Assembly (NCBI GenBank): GCA_965644315.1
Contig: CBFFRQ010000068.1
Span: forward strand, 62,001-126,000
DNA: 64,000 nt
Source of the DNA: Caecitellus pseudoparvulus
Taxonomy: Eukaryota; Bigyra: Bicosoecida
Direction: 5' to 3'
Numbering within the stretch: position 1 is the first letter of the stretch; each line of letters opens with the position of its first letter. Below the pieces are notes generated by a model. That model made no database searches and was not told the origin of the DNA. It saw only the letters and a program-made list of their open reading frames with translations. Positions 32,501 to 44,184 of the stretch are shown one piece after another. Made by a program: the position numbers and the translations under genes.

Positions 32501-35500
32501 TCCCCACGAAGAAGTGTCATTTGTAGCTCCTCCTGGAAATGGAGCCCTGCATGCAGCTGCAGTGCAAGTTGGATCCCAGGAAGGACCTGCAGCGTTCGCA
32601 GTCGGCTACATGCCCCCAAACATCTCCACCATTTCCATCGCGCAGCCACGGAATGCTAATGGCATCATAGTGTTGCAAGTTCAAGGTGCGAACTTTGGCG
32701 CTTGCTGCTGGCGACGCGTGCATGGGCAGGACAGCCCTAGTGATGCTGCCTGTAGATGTGTGCCTGATGAGGATAACCGTGTTGCATTCGCACCTATCCT
32801 GACCCGGACCTTCTCGTCATCCACCCCCCTCCATGGGCACTGCAACGTCACCAGCGTCATGTCGGACTCACAGCTTCTGTGTGAAACGACGGTCCTGAAA
32901 GGAGCTATGTTCTTGTGGGTTGGGGGTCAGGTGAGCCAAACTTCCCTTGCGTACGAGTACATCGCACTCCTGAATGCCCCCACAATCTTGGACGTTGTGC
33001 CAGAGTCTGCGTCGACAGCAGGAGGGGACATCATTCATCTGATCGGGGACACTTTCGGGGATACGCAAGGCTCAGTTGAGTTTTTGTTCTCTGCCCCTGC
33101 AAGCGAAGAAGGTGACGCCCCGGCTGTGATTGTGGAAGTGGCTGTGGTGGGCTGGACGAACACTAACGTCACAATTATCGTTCCACCGGGGCAAGGCGAG
33201 CCGGCCATCCGCCTCCGGCAGTTCCAAGCTGACGCGGACAAGTACTTTGACTCTTTGGATTTTCAGTACTCTGCGCCAAGTGTGCAGGAATTGCGGCATG
33301 CCATCGGGCCAACATCAGGATACGTAGGAGCTCTGCATCTGCAACGAAGCTCCTCTTTTGTCCCTGCGCCAACTTACCCAGTGACATTGCTTGAGGTATG
33401 GGGCGAGAATTTCGGTCAGCCCTGGCTTCTGCCAGCACTCGACGCTGATTTAAATGTTGGCACTTCTCTGTCTGGCTTGGATGCTGCCCTCTCCCTGGGA
33501 GGGCAGCTGTTTGGTGCCTTCCACCCAGAAACCCAGCTGCCCCAAAGCAACACCTCCATGAAGTTGGAGAATTCCATCTTAGTGGGGGGGCGCCCGTGCC
33601 TGGTCGTGTCGTGGTCGTCACACCGTATCGCATGCGGAGTCCAAAGTGGAATTGGCACTGACTTGGATATCGTGCTCAAGCTGCACAACCGCCGGGTACC
33701 ATTGACCAACACCCGCTTTGAGACGAAGGCGCGCATCTTCACCATCCCCGCAGTCATTTCCGAGGGTGACGCCCCGCAGCCGGGAACGTACTCGTACGCT
33801 GCGCCCAGCAACTTGGCACTCCACTGCATTGCAGAGGGTGCGTCCAGGGATGCTTTTGAGTCCGCAGCTGTGAACGGCACGATTTCCTTCTTGTCTCCTC
33901 TGCTGACTCAGTGCAACTCACACTCCAGAACCCGAGGTGAGCGGACGTGGCCGCGGTTTGTCGTTGTCACAGGCAGCTCCTTCGGAAGCGCGCAAGGCAT
34001 TGTGCGGGTGAAGGGTATCCCGGTTGCTGTACAGGTTTGGGCGCAGAACTTTGTTGTTTTCCAACCTTCAGAAGGCTTCGGTGTCAATGTGCCGGTTTCC
34101 GTCCAGCAAGCTGGCTTAGGGCAGACCTCTGAGGAGTTTCCATTGTTCAACTACGCTCCTCCCGTCGTCCAAGGCATTGCAGAAGTTGGTGCATCCTCCG
34201 CCTCTCTGACCTTGAGGCGCTTGCAAGTGGCCAGCGACAACGGCACGCTGGAGGTTCAGTCGCACCCAACGTTCGATGCCCGGCGCTCAAGGTTGAGAAT
34301 CACGGGCTACAACTTCGGCGTCAGTGAGGGTGGCACAGCACTTGAGGAAGCTCTTGAGGCCCGTGTGTTTGTGGGTGGCTTCCCTTGCATCGCCCCCGAA
34401 GGCGGGAGCACGTATATTTCAGATTCAGTGCTGGAGTGCATCGTTACCGATACGCATGTGGGGGCCCAGAACCTCACCTTGAGTGTTGCGGGCCATGAGC
34501 TGTTCATCCCCAGCAGCGAACTTGGCATTTCAGCGCAATGCCGAAGTGGATACTATGGGTTCGAAGACGGCCTTGACAAGTGTTTGCCTTGCCCATCGTG
34601 CCCAAAGTGCGACCCAAGCATTGCCTCTGCTTCAGTTTGCGCGGGGGCCAATGCCCTGCCCATGGCGAGCGCCGGTATGTGGCGAGTGGCGTCCGGTGTG
34701 AACACCTCATTGTCTGGGTCGGCTGGTGCATTCTCGTTCCTGCCGTGCACCCCAGCAGAGGCTTGCTTGGATGGAAACGTGTGTGCCACTGGGTACCAGC
34801 GCGCCAATGGCGAGCAGAATGATCCGTGCACCGAGTGCGCTGTCAAGTTCACGCGCAATGCGGCAAGTGGCCTGTGTGAGCCCTGCCCAGCCAACGCAGA
34901 GGCGCAAGCGGCAGTGGTGCTGCTGATTGTGGGCGCAGCTGCATTGATCGGCTATCGACTGGTTGAGTACGCTCCTACATTCACTGGCCTGACAATGTTC
35001 GTGGACACTGCGCAGTTGCTTGCAGTTTCTGGCAAAATCTCACTGCAGTGGATCCCGGACATGTCTGTGCTGTTCAGCACCGGATCAGTGTTTCAACTTA
35101 ACCTGCCCTCCCTGGCGGCACCTGAGTGCACGCTGCCTGTCACGTATGATGACACGTACTATGCGATCATTGCGCTGCCTTTGATTGTGCTACTGCTGCT
35201 GAGCGCAGTGTATGCTTTGGCATCCCTGCGCTCTGCGTGCAAGGGCCGAGGGTGCCAGGCGAAGGATGCTTTCCCGACCCTCATGGGTTTTTACGTGACT
35301 CTTTGCTTCTTCCTGTACGTGACATTGGTCTCCACGTCTATGGAGGCCTTGCAGTGCACACGTGTTGGTGACAGTTTGCGGCTGAAGGCTGAGTTATCCT
35401 TCAGCTGCGAAACCAGTCGCTACGCCTACTTGCGAACGTGGGCATACACAGCTCTGGCAGTGTACGGGGTCGGCATTCCGTTGGGCCTTTTCTGCTTGCT

Positions 35501-38500
35501 TAAGTATAACCAGGATGGCATCAAGCGGTGCATCTTGTTGGGGGAGGCTGCACCAGCAGTGTTGGTGGACCCGCAGCGCAATGCTGACTATGGCGTGCAT
35601 GTCATGCTGTCCCGCATTTACCGGCCCTTCACGGCCAGACACCATAAGTGGCAGGTCGTTTCATTGGCCAGGAAGTTCTTGGTTGTGTTTGCGACTTCGT
35701 TCCTCTTCAGCGAAGCGCCAGCTGCAGCAGCCATTTGGGCGATGATTATCACGACAGCATTCCTTAACTTCCATCAGTCCTCGTTGCCGTACCGTCGGTA
35801 CATCCCCGTGTGGAGGTACAAAGCTGCGGCGAAGCTTGGAATGCTGGGGGATGACGTGCTGTATGCTTTGACAAATGGCGCCAATAAGCAGAAGCTAGCC
35901 GGGCGCCGACTTCGCAAAATCAGGCCCCGCGCCTTGGCTGCGGCGGACGGTGACCTTGGCATCCAGCTCATGCCAGCCCCCGATGTTGAGTGCTTGCCAG
36001 AGGATCCCTGCGGCGACGTCGGGTCGGCTGTGCCTGCGAAGCCTGACCCGCTAGGCAAGGAGGCGCCTGAGCAGCCGGGATCTGATGCGAAAGAAGCTCC
36101 TGGTCAGCTCGCACGCCTGTCCGAGGCAAAGCAGCGGCCTGCCCCGCCGTCACCTCCGAAGCTGCCCCCAGCTGCTCCCAGTCGGCCAAGTTCTACACTT
36201 GACCAGGGCGGCAGGGAGGGCGACACCCAGCCTGCAGGACCGGCGAAGGAACTTGCTTCAGCAGAGCGTGTTGCTGTCCCAGCACCCAGCCAGACCTCAG
36301 CCACACTTGCAAACCCGCTGAGGCAGCTGCCAAAGCCCAGCACCTCTCCGGATGCTGGTGGTGGCGATTGTGCAGCACACAAGGTTTCTGAGGACTGGGG
36401 TTCTGATAGTGATGGCGGCAGCATGAGCAGTGCAGGCGGTGTGGTGGACCTGTCAGGGACGCCCATGCGAGGCAGGGCAACGACCACCACACGGCACTCT
36501 GTTGTGCCGCCATCTCTCCAAGATATGCTGACGCCACGGTCGAACCGCATTTCACTGGTGCTGCCGAACGTCGTCGATGCAGCTGATGTGGACTCGGACA
36601 GCAGTCACGTGTCGGGTACAAGTGAGCACACTTCGTCTGAGGGGCCACCCACCCCAACTACGCCCCCAGCCGCCGAGCCAAGCCAGGCTCTGCTGCCAGC
36701 AAGCCTCGGCGAGCCTTCGGTGGCAGCCCAGCCTGTCAAGTGGACAGGGAATGCGCTTGCTGGGTCAGCTGCAGCGGGGAGGCCGCAAGGAAGGCCCGGC
36801 CGGAGTTCAGCCGGAGCAACTCTGCGCCGCTCCCGGCCGACTTCCCACCGAACTTCTGGATGGGGCCTCATCTCCTCCGTGGGGGCTCTGGCCGCAGTCC
36901 CCGCGCACGACTCGCCGGGAGTCCGTAAGCCGCCTGGAAAGGACCGCCACGGCCAGTTTTCGCTGGGCAACCCGTTGCTGCGTGCCAAGGGCGAGGCTGC
37001 CCGAGCAGGCCCGAGCGTGCAGCGAGCTGTGCATGTCAAGCGCGGGACGGCGAGCCTGTCACCTTTGGGCGCGGGCGCCACCGTGAACCCCATGCTGCAA
37101 GCCAGGCGAGCCGCAGGGCTGGTCAAGGCCACCGCCAGCACGAGGCGCAGCCGGGCGTCACAGCGACCCGCTGTGGCGCCATCCGTGGGTCGCAACCCTC
37201 GCCTCCTGCGCGGGCGCCGCACGCTGGGCACGGCGACACTGGCCGCTCCCAGTGCTGACATCCCTGACCTCGTGGCGCCGACAAACTTCAGTCCTCGGGC
37301 GACACGCCGCCGCGGCGCCGACTTGCGCCGAGAGACGGAGCTCATGGCAGCGTTGGTGGGGGAGGACCCCAGCCCACCTGGGGCAAGCACTGCGTCCAGC
37401 CTCAGCTCCTTCGCCTCCAGTGACTCGGGCAGTGAGAGCAGCGAGGGGGGTGGCTTCACCTCCTCTCGGCGTGCCCTGCTGCAAGGGGATGAAGACGAGG
37501 CTGCCCTGTTCGGGGGGCTGTCCCTGGATGAGTTTCTGCAGCAGGACGCGGCCAGGGACCGCACGCCCTCCACCGCCCAGCGGACAGCGCTGATGATGTC
37601 CCTCGTGACAGACGCGCCGTCCAGCCGGCGACTGGCCGCCCCAGTCCAGCTCCGCAGTTCGGGGAACTCCCTGCGTCGCCAGAGCTCCCGTGCCCCTGCG
37701 CGGCGCACGCTGCTGCTGTCCCGCAAGCAGCAGGGGGTGCTGTCAGCCGGCCTGTCCGGCAAGCTGCGTGGGCAGGCGGGGCGAGAGCTGGACGTGGACG
37801 CTGTCGCTGCTCAAGGTGTGCCAGGCCCTGCAGGGGACTTGCCCAGCGCGGCCGACCTGTCCAGCCCCCGCGCGTCCCAGAACCCCCTGCACGGCATCGC
37901 GCGGCGTGGCAGCCGCCGGCGGCAAGGGGCGGCAACTGCGCGGTCCACGCACAGCGTGCTGACAGCTGCCAATATGCCCCACATGCACAAACGCGAGCAG
38001 CAAGCACAGAAGGCACCGCCGGCGCAGGTGGTGCCTGCCTCGGCGATGAAGGGGGACACGGTGGTGGTGGCTGCCAACCCCATGCGAGCCCGCCTGGAGG
38101 CCATGAAGCGGGCCTCGTCCAGGACCCTGCCAGTGGCGACGGGCAGCGTGGCGAAGACGGCGCCCTCCAGCACAGCGAAGAAGCGGCCGGGGCCGCCGCC
38201 TCGCCCCCCTGCCCCCCCTCACGGCTCGCCTGCCGTCAGGAGCACGTCCTTGCTGGCTGCGACCGGCATCGTGGAGGGCGGAGAAAGCACCAGTGCCGCA
38301 CGACCGGCAGAGGGCAGCTTGGCGTCGCAGGCTGACTCCAGCCTGAGCTTGAGCGACGACGAGCGGCAGGTGCCGCTCGCGGAGCGCTCGGCCGGCGACG
38401 TTCGCAAGAAACGCGCCAGCCGCAAGGCTGACCGGGAAGCATGGAAGGAGAAGTACTTGGGCTGGCTGAGAGTGTTCTTCTATTACAACGAGCTGGAAGT

Positions 38501-38858
38501 CGTCTTTGCGTGGAGCTTGAACCTGGTCATTGCGACGGGCTTGCTGGGGTATGTCTTGACGCAGGCCGAGGGTGCTGAGGAGGCTCAAACGGAGCAGGGC
38601 AGCATCATTGCCGGTGCCACGTCAGGCCGCGTGCAGGCCTACGTGGGCCTGGTGGTGGCGGTGCTGTTCCTCCTGCTGGGCGTGGCAGTGAGTGGCATGG
38701 AAATTGCCATGGCACTGCTCTTCTTCGCCTGGCGCATGCACGCAGTGCGCAAGTTCGGCATCACGGGCTCCTGGCTGCAGGCCAGAGAGGACGTGTCCCG
38801 CATGGCTTCCATGGCCCGCAACATCATGAAACGAAAGAGCAGTCGGGCGCCAAAGTAG
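20546..38858 (+). CDS. Giant cadherin/IPT-domain multi-pass surface protein (frame broken at 22793-22798)
   Basis: One intronless gene, about 6,104 residues if a 2-nt gap is restored; as given it reads as two ORFs (20546-23002 and from about 22803 on). The start gives a signal peptide ending near GMAQ. Order of parts: one non-repeated cadherin-like domain; sixteen near-identical 124-residue cadherin-like units (20984-26933) with LAADEDVDS, LNYEDAAGYNVTVSVTDG and DVNEP in the places of AxDxD, LDRE and DxNDNxP; about ten diverged cadherin-like domains to about 31200 (junctions VQDTNDP, VSNVNERP, VQDVNDAP); IPT/TIG-like domains to about 34500 (TAGGQLVTIRGAQFG and similar GG...G..FG motifs); a Cys knot (CLPCPSCPKC, 34580-34610); five or more membrane helices (34905-35770); a 2.6-kb-encoded disordered Ser/Pro/Arg tail; two last helices (38495-38560, 38640-38740). 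Likely adhesion or signalling at the plasma membrane. Ligand unknown. Confidence 0.85.
20984..26933 (+). repeat. Tandem array of sixteen 372-bp cadherin-encoding units
   Basis: The array is 5,950 bp, which equals 16 x 372 minus the 2 bases missing at 22793-22798. Units differ almost only at three silent positions (AGT/AGC Ser, and two GTG/GTA Val), plus one GGGGCCCGC variant near 25024 that changes Gly-Gly to Ala-Arg. The flanking cadherin domains are strongly diverged, so the array was amplified recently or is being homogenised. Confidence 0.97.
22793..22798 (+). other. Frameshift: G-run of 6 where sister units have 8
   Basis: In the other units the same place reads GCA followed by eight G and CAGC (Ala-Gly-Gly-Gly-Ser). 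Here only six G are present and the frame jumps to a track that stops at 23002. The distance between neighbouring units is 370 instead of 372 here. This is either a homopolymer error or a real mutation. Confidence 0.95.
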
Positions 38859-39142
38859 TTTGTGTGCTTTGGCGTACGCCTTTGAATAATGCACTATATG
38901 CGATGATTGGGTCGCCTGCCACAGCCGCAGCTCCAACACGCCAGCACACCCCCCCAGCACAAGGGTGGCCCGCACTCAACTTTCAAGCGCAAATCCACTC
39001 ACACACTGAGATTCTCACATGTCTTCCTTTGCATTTCGGTCCCCTCGACCGCGGGATTCGTGCCGCTGCGCACAGCGCAGCCAGCTTGCCAAGTGCACTG
39101 CACTTCGTCACCAGACAACGCGCTGGTGTCCCCGTGGCCACC

Positions 39143-40217
39143 ATGCGACTCGCTTCAGTCTTTGTCGCGCTGGCAGGTGCTTGTGCAGTTGCATCTGCTT
39201 CAGCTCTCTCGGGAGCATCTCTGAGGGGAGGGCGCCTTGCCTCGATCGTGAGTGCACGGCGCCGGCCGCGCTGGGCGTTGCAACAAGTGCACTTCACCAA
39301 AGCACACCCCCTCCGCACACGCACGCCTGCAGTCTGACACGTACTACGCCGATGCGGCAGCGACAGGGAAAGATGGTGCAGAAGGGCTGGGCTTTGGCTT
39401 CGACAGCTCTGCTGCGCTTCAGGCTGCGTACCTCTCCTCTGCTGCGTACTGCACTGCCTCAAGCCTGCAGAATTGGAACTGTGGCGGGCCATGCCAGCAC
39501 GTGCAGGTGAACTCCAACAAGGCCATTGTGACGTACAACAGCCAGTACAACCTGCAGGTGTATGTGGTGGAGATGCCTGACGGCACACCCTACGTCTCCT
39601 TCCGAGGCACTGTCGCCACCTCCATCAAGGACTGGATCTTGAACCTGAACGCAACCTCCCCATCCCCTTACCCTGGGTGCCCTAACTGCCACGTGGAAGG
39701 CGGCTTCTACAAGGCCTACAACGCCCTGCGCCCTGCTCTGCTCAAGAGCTTGGCCCAGCTTGGCTTCGGGCCCGGCGACACCGTGCGCATCACTGGGCAC
39801 TCCCTGGGCGCCGCCATGGCCACCCTGTGTGCCTATGACTTTTCTGACTCTGGGTGGAACGTCGCTTCCATGTACACTTTCGGGCAGCCCCGCACAGGGG
39901 ACTTCAACTTCCACAGCTCTCTGGACAGCAAGGTGACACAGTGGCGTGTCGTGCACTACCACGACCCGGTGCCGCATGTGCCCCCCGAGTTCATGGGCTT
40001 CCACCACACCGCCACGGAAGTGTGGTACAACGACGACAACACGCAGTACACGGTTTGCAACGGCAGCGGCGAGGACCCTTCCTGCGCTGACAGCGTGCCG
40101 TGGTATGACCTGTTCAGCGTCTCGCAACACCTGCATTACATGGGCATCCTCATTGATGGAGCTGACTGTGTGGGCATGACACACAGCGAACCCGAAGACC
40201 TGCCGAGGCCAGCTTGA
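39143..40217 (+). CDS. Secreted class 3 (fungal-type) lipase (2 exons)
   Basis: This is an alpha/beta-hydrolase of the lipase-3 family, likely secreted. The model joins exon 1 (39143-39247) and exon 2 (39333-40217) across an 85-bp GTGAGT...TGCAG intron in phase 0, giving 329 residues. Exon 1 encodes a signal peptide (MRLASVFVALAGACAVASASA). The nucleophile elbow TGHSLGAA puts Ser at about 192; HDPVPHVPP supplies the likely Asp (246) and QHLHYMG the likely His (301). An upstream YVSFRGT is the usual family motif (oxyanion region). Several Cys pairs (YC, NWNCGG, GCPNCH) suggest disulfides, and potential N-glycosylation sites are present. The substrate could be triacylglycerol or another lipid ester. 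It lies 284 bp after the giant gene. Confidence 0.9.
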
Positions 40218-40421
40218 ATGCATCGGATTTTCAGCTTCAGCTTGAGCAAGCGCTGGGGGGGGGTGCAGGCCAGCTCATTTTCCGCACAAGCCTCCACTCG
40301 GCGCAAACTCCAAACCCTCCACACACTGCATGCGTCTCTACTGCTGTGCCACCCAGCCACAGGCCGTAAACCCTGTTGGTCTGCACGTTTTCAGATTTCA
40401 GCGTCCTCTCACCCCAGCACA

Positions 40422-41886
40422 ATGAGCACGGTGCGTCGACTCCTCATCGCGCCAACGCCTGCCCAACGCTTGCTCTTTCTAGCTCGCCCCCGCCCGTGAT
40501 CTGCCACCGCCACGCAATACTACTCGCCCACACTGCAGATCCGAGCACGAGTCGATGAGAATGTCAGGCCAACGGGCAAGGCGGGCGGCCCCACGACACG
40601 GGGCATGACCCGGCGGCGCGCCCTGGGCAGCGTCTCCACAAACGCCGCAGCCTCTTCAGCAGCCTCCTACGTACGTGCTGCACGAGCAGAACCACCTGCA
40701 TGGCACCCCTGCCACATCCAACGGCGCTCAATGTTGCAGGTCCCTTCGTCCCACCGGTCCTCTTCCACGTACGCGTCGGCTGGCCCAGGCTATGTGTCAG
40801 CGACCGCTGGCGCGGGAGCTCAGGCTGCGGCCCACGTTGACATTGACGCGCCCACGGCGCACGACCCCACTCAGTTTGTGGAGTATGTGCAGGATATCTA
40901 CAAGCACTATCGCAAGGACGAGGTGAGTTGCTTGTTTAGGTGCTTGGTGTGCTGTGCCACTCGTGTGTTGGGCGCGCGGCGCGCAATTTCCGCAGCCAGG
41001 CGTTTGTCATTTTGGCGCGGCAGGCTGCCCCAGGCCCTGGGCGCCGTGCTCTGAGCAACGCAGCAACCCTGCCGCATGAGTCCATGTTTGCCTTTCTCCC
41101 ATGTGCTGCGTGCTGGCACGTGGCCTAACCACACGGTCGCGCCTGACGCAAATGTCACAGGTGACCAAGGTGGCGTCCCCCAGCTACATGGCACACCAGT
41201 CCGACATCAACGAGAAGATGCGCGCCATCCTCGTGGATTGGCTGGTGGAGGTGCACTTGAAGTTCAAGTTGATGCCAGAGACCATGTTCCTGACCGTAAA
41301 CCTCATCGACCGGTTTCTGGAACGCAAACTTGTCGCCCGGCAGAAGCTGCAGCTGGTGGGCGTGACTGCCATGCTGCTGGCCTCCAAGTACGAGGAGATC
41401 TACGCACCTGAAGTGCGGGATTTCGTCTTCATCACCGACCGCGCCTACAACCGGGAACAGATCCTGTCCATGGAGAGCGCCATGCTGACTGCGCTCGGCT
41501 TCAACGTCACCTGCCCAACGGCACTGCACTTCATGAACCGCTTCTTGAAGGCCGCCCGCGTGGCCGACGAGACGGGGCGCCTGAAGTACCTCGTGCGCTA
41601 CTATGTCGAGCGCACCATGCAGGAGTACAGCATGCTCAAGTACCTGCCCTCCATCACGGCTGCCGCCGCCGTCAACATCGCCATGCGGTCTTTGGGCCTG
41701 GGCACGTGGGACGCCACGCTCACAGCGTACACTGGCTTCACAGAGGCTCAGCTGCAGCCCTGCGTGCAGGACATGGAGCACATCCTGGAGTACGCCCCCA
41801 CTGCCAACCTGCAGGCAGTGCGCAAGAAGTACTCCAGCAGCCGGTACAGGGAGGTGGCCAAGGTGCCGCTCGTGCGCATGCAGTAG
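40422..41886 (+). CDS. B-type cyclin with destruction box (3-4 exons)
   Basis: This mitotic cyclin activates CDK1-type kinases. The core exon 41161-41886 has the cyclin box MRAILVDWLVEVH, LTVNLIDRFL, KLQLVGVTAMLLASKYEEIYAPEV and a cyclin C-terminal fold. The preceding exon (40740-40922) ends FVEYVQDIYKHYRKDE, the usual pre-box helix, then a 238-bp GTGAGT...TCACAG intron. Farther upstream RRALGSVSTN (near 40615) is a B-cyclin destruction box. I propose starts at a 9-nt exon (40422-40430, MST) spliced to 40539-40670, then 40740; the total is 349 residues. The start is uncertain: ATG at 40605 is an alternative. The 69-bp segment 40671-40739 is a stop-free multiple of three and could be intron or coding. 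Confidence 0.88.
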
Positions 41887-42047
41887 AAGGGGGGGGGGGA
41901 CAGGAGCTGGTGTGAAACCAGCCCCACGCCCTGCTCAAACCTTCTCATGTCTCCGTGCCGCGGGGTATGTGCAATTCAGCCGCGGCACCCTGTGCACGCC
42001 CACACCCTGCTTGCAAGGCGGCGGCGCACCTCGACTTAGGGCGCACC

Positions 42048-44184
42048 ATGGGCATCGAGGTCAGTCGGGAGATGGTCTCGGAGCACGTGCAGGAGACCGC
42101 CCACCAAGCACTTGATACCTTTGGGCCCATCTACTTGAAGTCTTACGCAATGCTGTACAGTGAACACTGCATGAAGGCAGCTGGCATCACCTGCCCCTTG
42201 ACAGCGCCAGCTGCCCCCTTGCACCTGAAGGAGGCACCTCTCCAAGCCAGTGTCCTTGCCAGCGGATGGATGTGCAAGCAAAGCCCAGGGGGCGGTCCGC
42301 TCAGGCGCCGATTTTTCGTCTTGTCGGGGAAACGGGACCACTACGTGGGTGGCGAGGTGCAGCACCCCATACAAGCAGCGTCCCTCGCACATACTCTTGC
42401 TTTGGCGCTGCCCTTGCAGGCCTTACGGTACTATGAGAAGGAGGAGCAGTGCATCTCCCCAACGAAGTGTAAGGGGGTCATTTCTCCAGGGTTCTACTCG
42501 TGAGTAGGCTGCGGTCTTGCTGGGTTTGTGCTCTCTCGCGTTTCACTTGCGTTTCGGATTGCACAGAGTGAGGCGCGTGAAGGATGAGGATGACGTTCGC
42601 GCTTTTGGCGAGTTCTGCCTGAGACTGGTGCCGTTGGATGGATTGGGTCGCGTGTGGTTGCTTCAGTGTGAGTCCCGTGCACAGCTGGCCAAGTGGAAGG
42701 CAGTGCTGAGCTACGCAGCAACCCACGCTGAGCCGCCACTGAGTGGCGGGCCAGTGGAGAAAGCTGCCTTCGTCGACGCCTTGCACCGCAGTCGCCGCGA
42801 GCTGGGTCTGTGGGGTGCACACCGAGTCGCCTTCGACGAAGCCCGGGAGCTGCGCTGCCTTGCTCGTCAGTACGCCATCGCAGAGAGCAACTTGGACACT
42901 GGCGTGGCGGGGGTGGATTCCACTATCACGCCGGCACAGGTGGCGGAGGCAGAGCGGCAGCTGCACAACGTCACCACCGCCAGCTGGGCCTACATCCAGA
43001 ACTTGTTGAAGCAGCACCAGTCGGGGATGGAGGCTGTGGCCCGAGCAGTGCCACGGGCCATTGAAGCTCAGCAGCGCTGCAGTCTGAACGCCCTGTGGCG
43101 CGAAGCCTTCACGGATGTGGAAGGCATCGTGATTGAGCTGGCCAAGTTCTCCACCAGGCCGCTCTTGGCCGCGTTCATGGAGCCCATCCTCAACGCCCAC
43201 AAGACGGCGGTGCGGCTGTGGTGGGACACTACGGCTGACGTCCTGCGCCGCCAGGCCCACGCATCGCGCCAGTTGGAGGTGTTTGCGCGGGATGCACAGT
43301 GGAAGCGCGGCGTGCTGCTGCCCGCCTTCAGCCACCTGCGGGCACTGACCCGTGGCGAGGCGGGCAGTGGCCACGCCAAGGACGCACTGGCCTTCCTGGG
43401 GGAACTCGGGTGGAAACTGGGGGACTTGCTCACAGCCATGCAGGGCGTGTCGTTCGTGGAGGTGGAGCACATCGTGGAGGGCAGCCTGACAAACCTCCTG
43501 CAGCGGGCAGTGGCCGCGTTCTTGGCCGGCAGCCGCCGGTCCGAGGCGCGCTCCGCTGACGTGCTGCGGGAGGTGCTGGCCGACTACGTGCAGGATGCGG
43601 CGACGGCTGTGCAGCAGGACATGCGCCACATCATGCACCTGGTCATGCTGCCGTGCATCCGGCGCCAGGCCGTGCTCACTGCCTTCGTAGGCAGCGTGCT
43701 GGAGTCGTCGGCTGCGCGTGGGGCGTACCCTGAGATCCTGAACGAGCGGGTCGTGGCGCGCATGCAAGCACGGGCAGGAACGGCTGGCCCTGCCCGCTCA
43801 CGGGCGCTCAGTCGCAGGAGCAGCAGTGGGCCCATCAGGCGCCCGGCGGCAGGCGTGGTAGCGCCGGCAGCCCCCCCCACCACGCCGTCGCGAGGGGGCC
43901 GACCAGCCACAGCAGGCCCCCTCGTGGCACCCACCTCCCTCGCAGCTACCGTGCCCGTGAAGCTCTCCCTCCCTGAGCATGTCTTGACAGTGTTCGTAGA
44001 CACCGACTGGCTCTTGGACGCTGTGCTGCGCCAATGCCTCGACCAGGCCCTGCGGCAAGTGTACACAGAGACGAAACGCGCTGCCGATGAGCTACTGGCC
44101 CTCACCACCAGCCTCCCTGGCTCTGCAGCTGGTGTCACCAGTGACAGTGGCGCCGGGGGCACTGCCAGCACCAGCGGACCTTGA
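42048..44184 (+). CDS. PH-domain, helical protein resembling Niban/FAM129 (3 exons)
   Basis: The model uses exons 42048-42344, 42420-42499 and 42567-44184 (664 residues). The N-terminus MGIEVSREM could be N-myristoylated. The order of parts resembles animal Niban proteins: an N-terminal helix (ALDTFGPIYLKSYAMLY), a split PH domain (SGWMCKQSPGGG..RRRFFVLSG, LRYYEKEEQ, VWLLQCES..QLAKWKAVL), then about 400 mostly helical residues and a Ser/Pro/Arg-rich linker near the C-terminus. The first intron could instead use a donor at 42357; both options are multiples of three. The last 93 bp overlap the end of uroporphyrinogen synthase on the other strand. The PH domain is likely; the Niban relationship is a resemblance only. 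Role unknown, possibly membrane-linked scaffolding. Confidence 0.7.
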
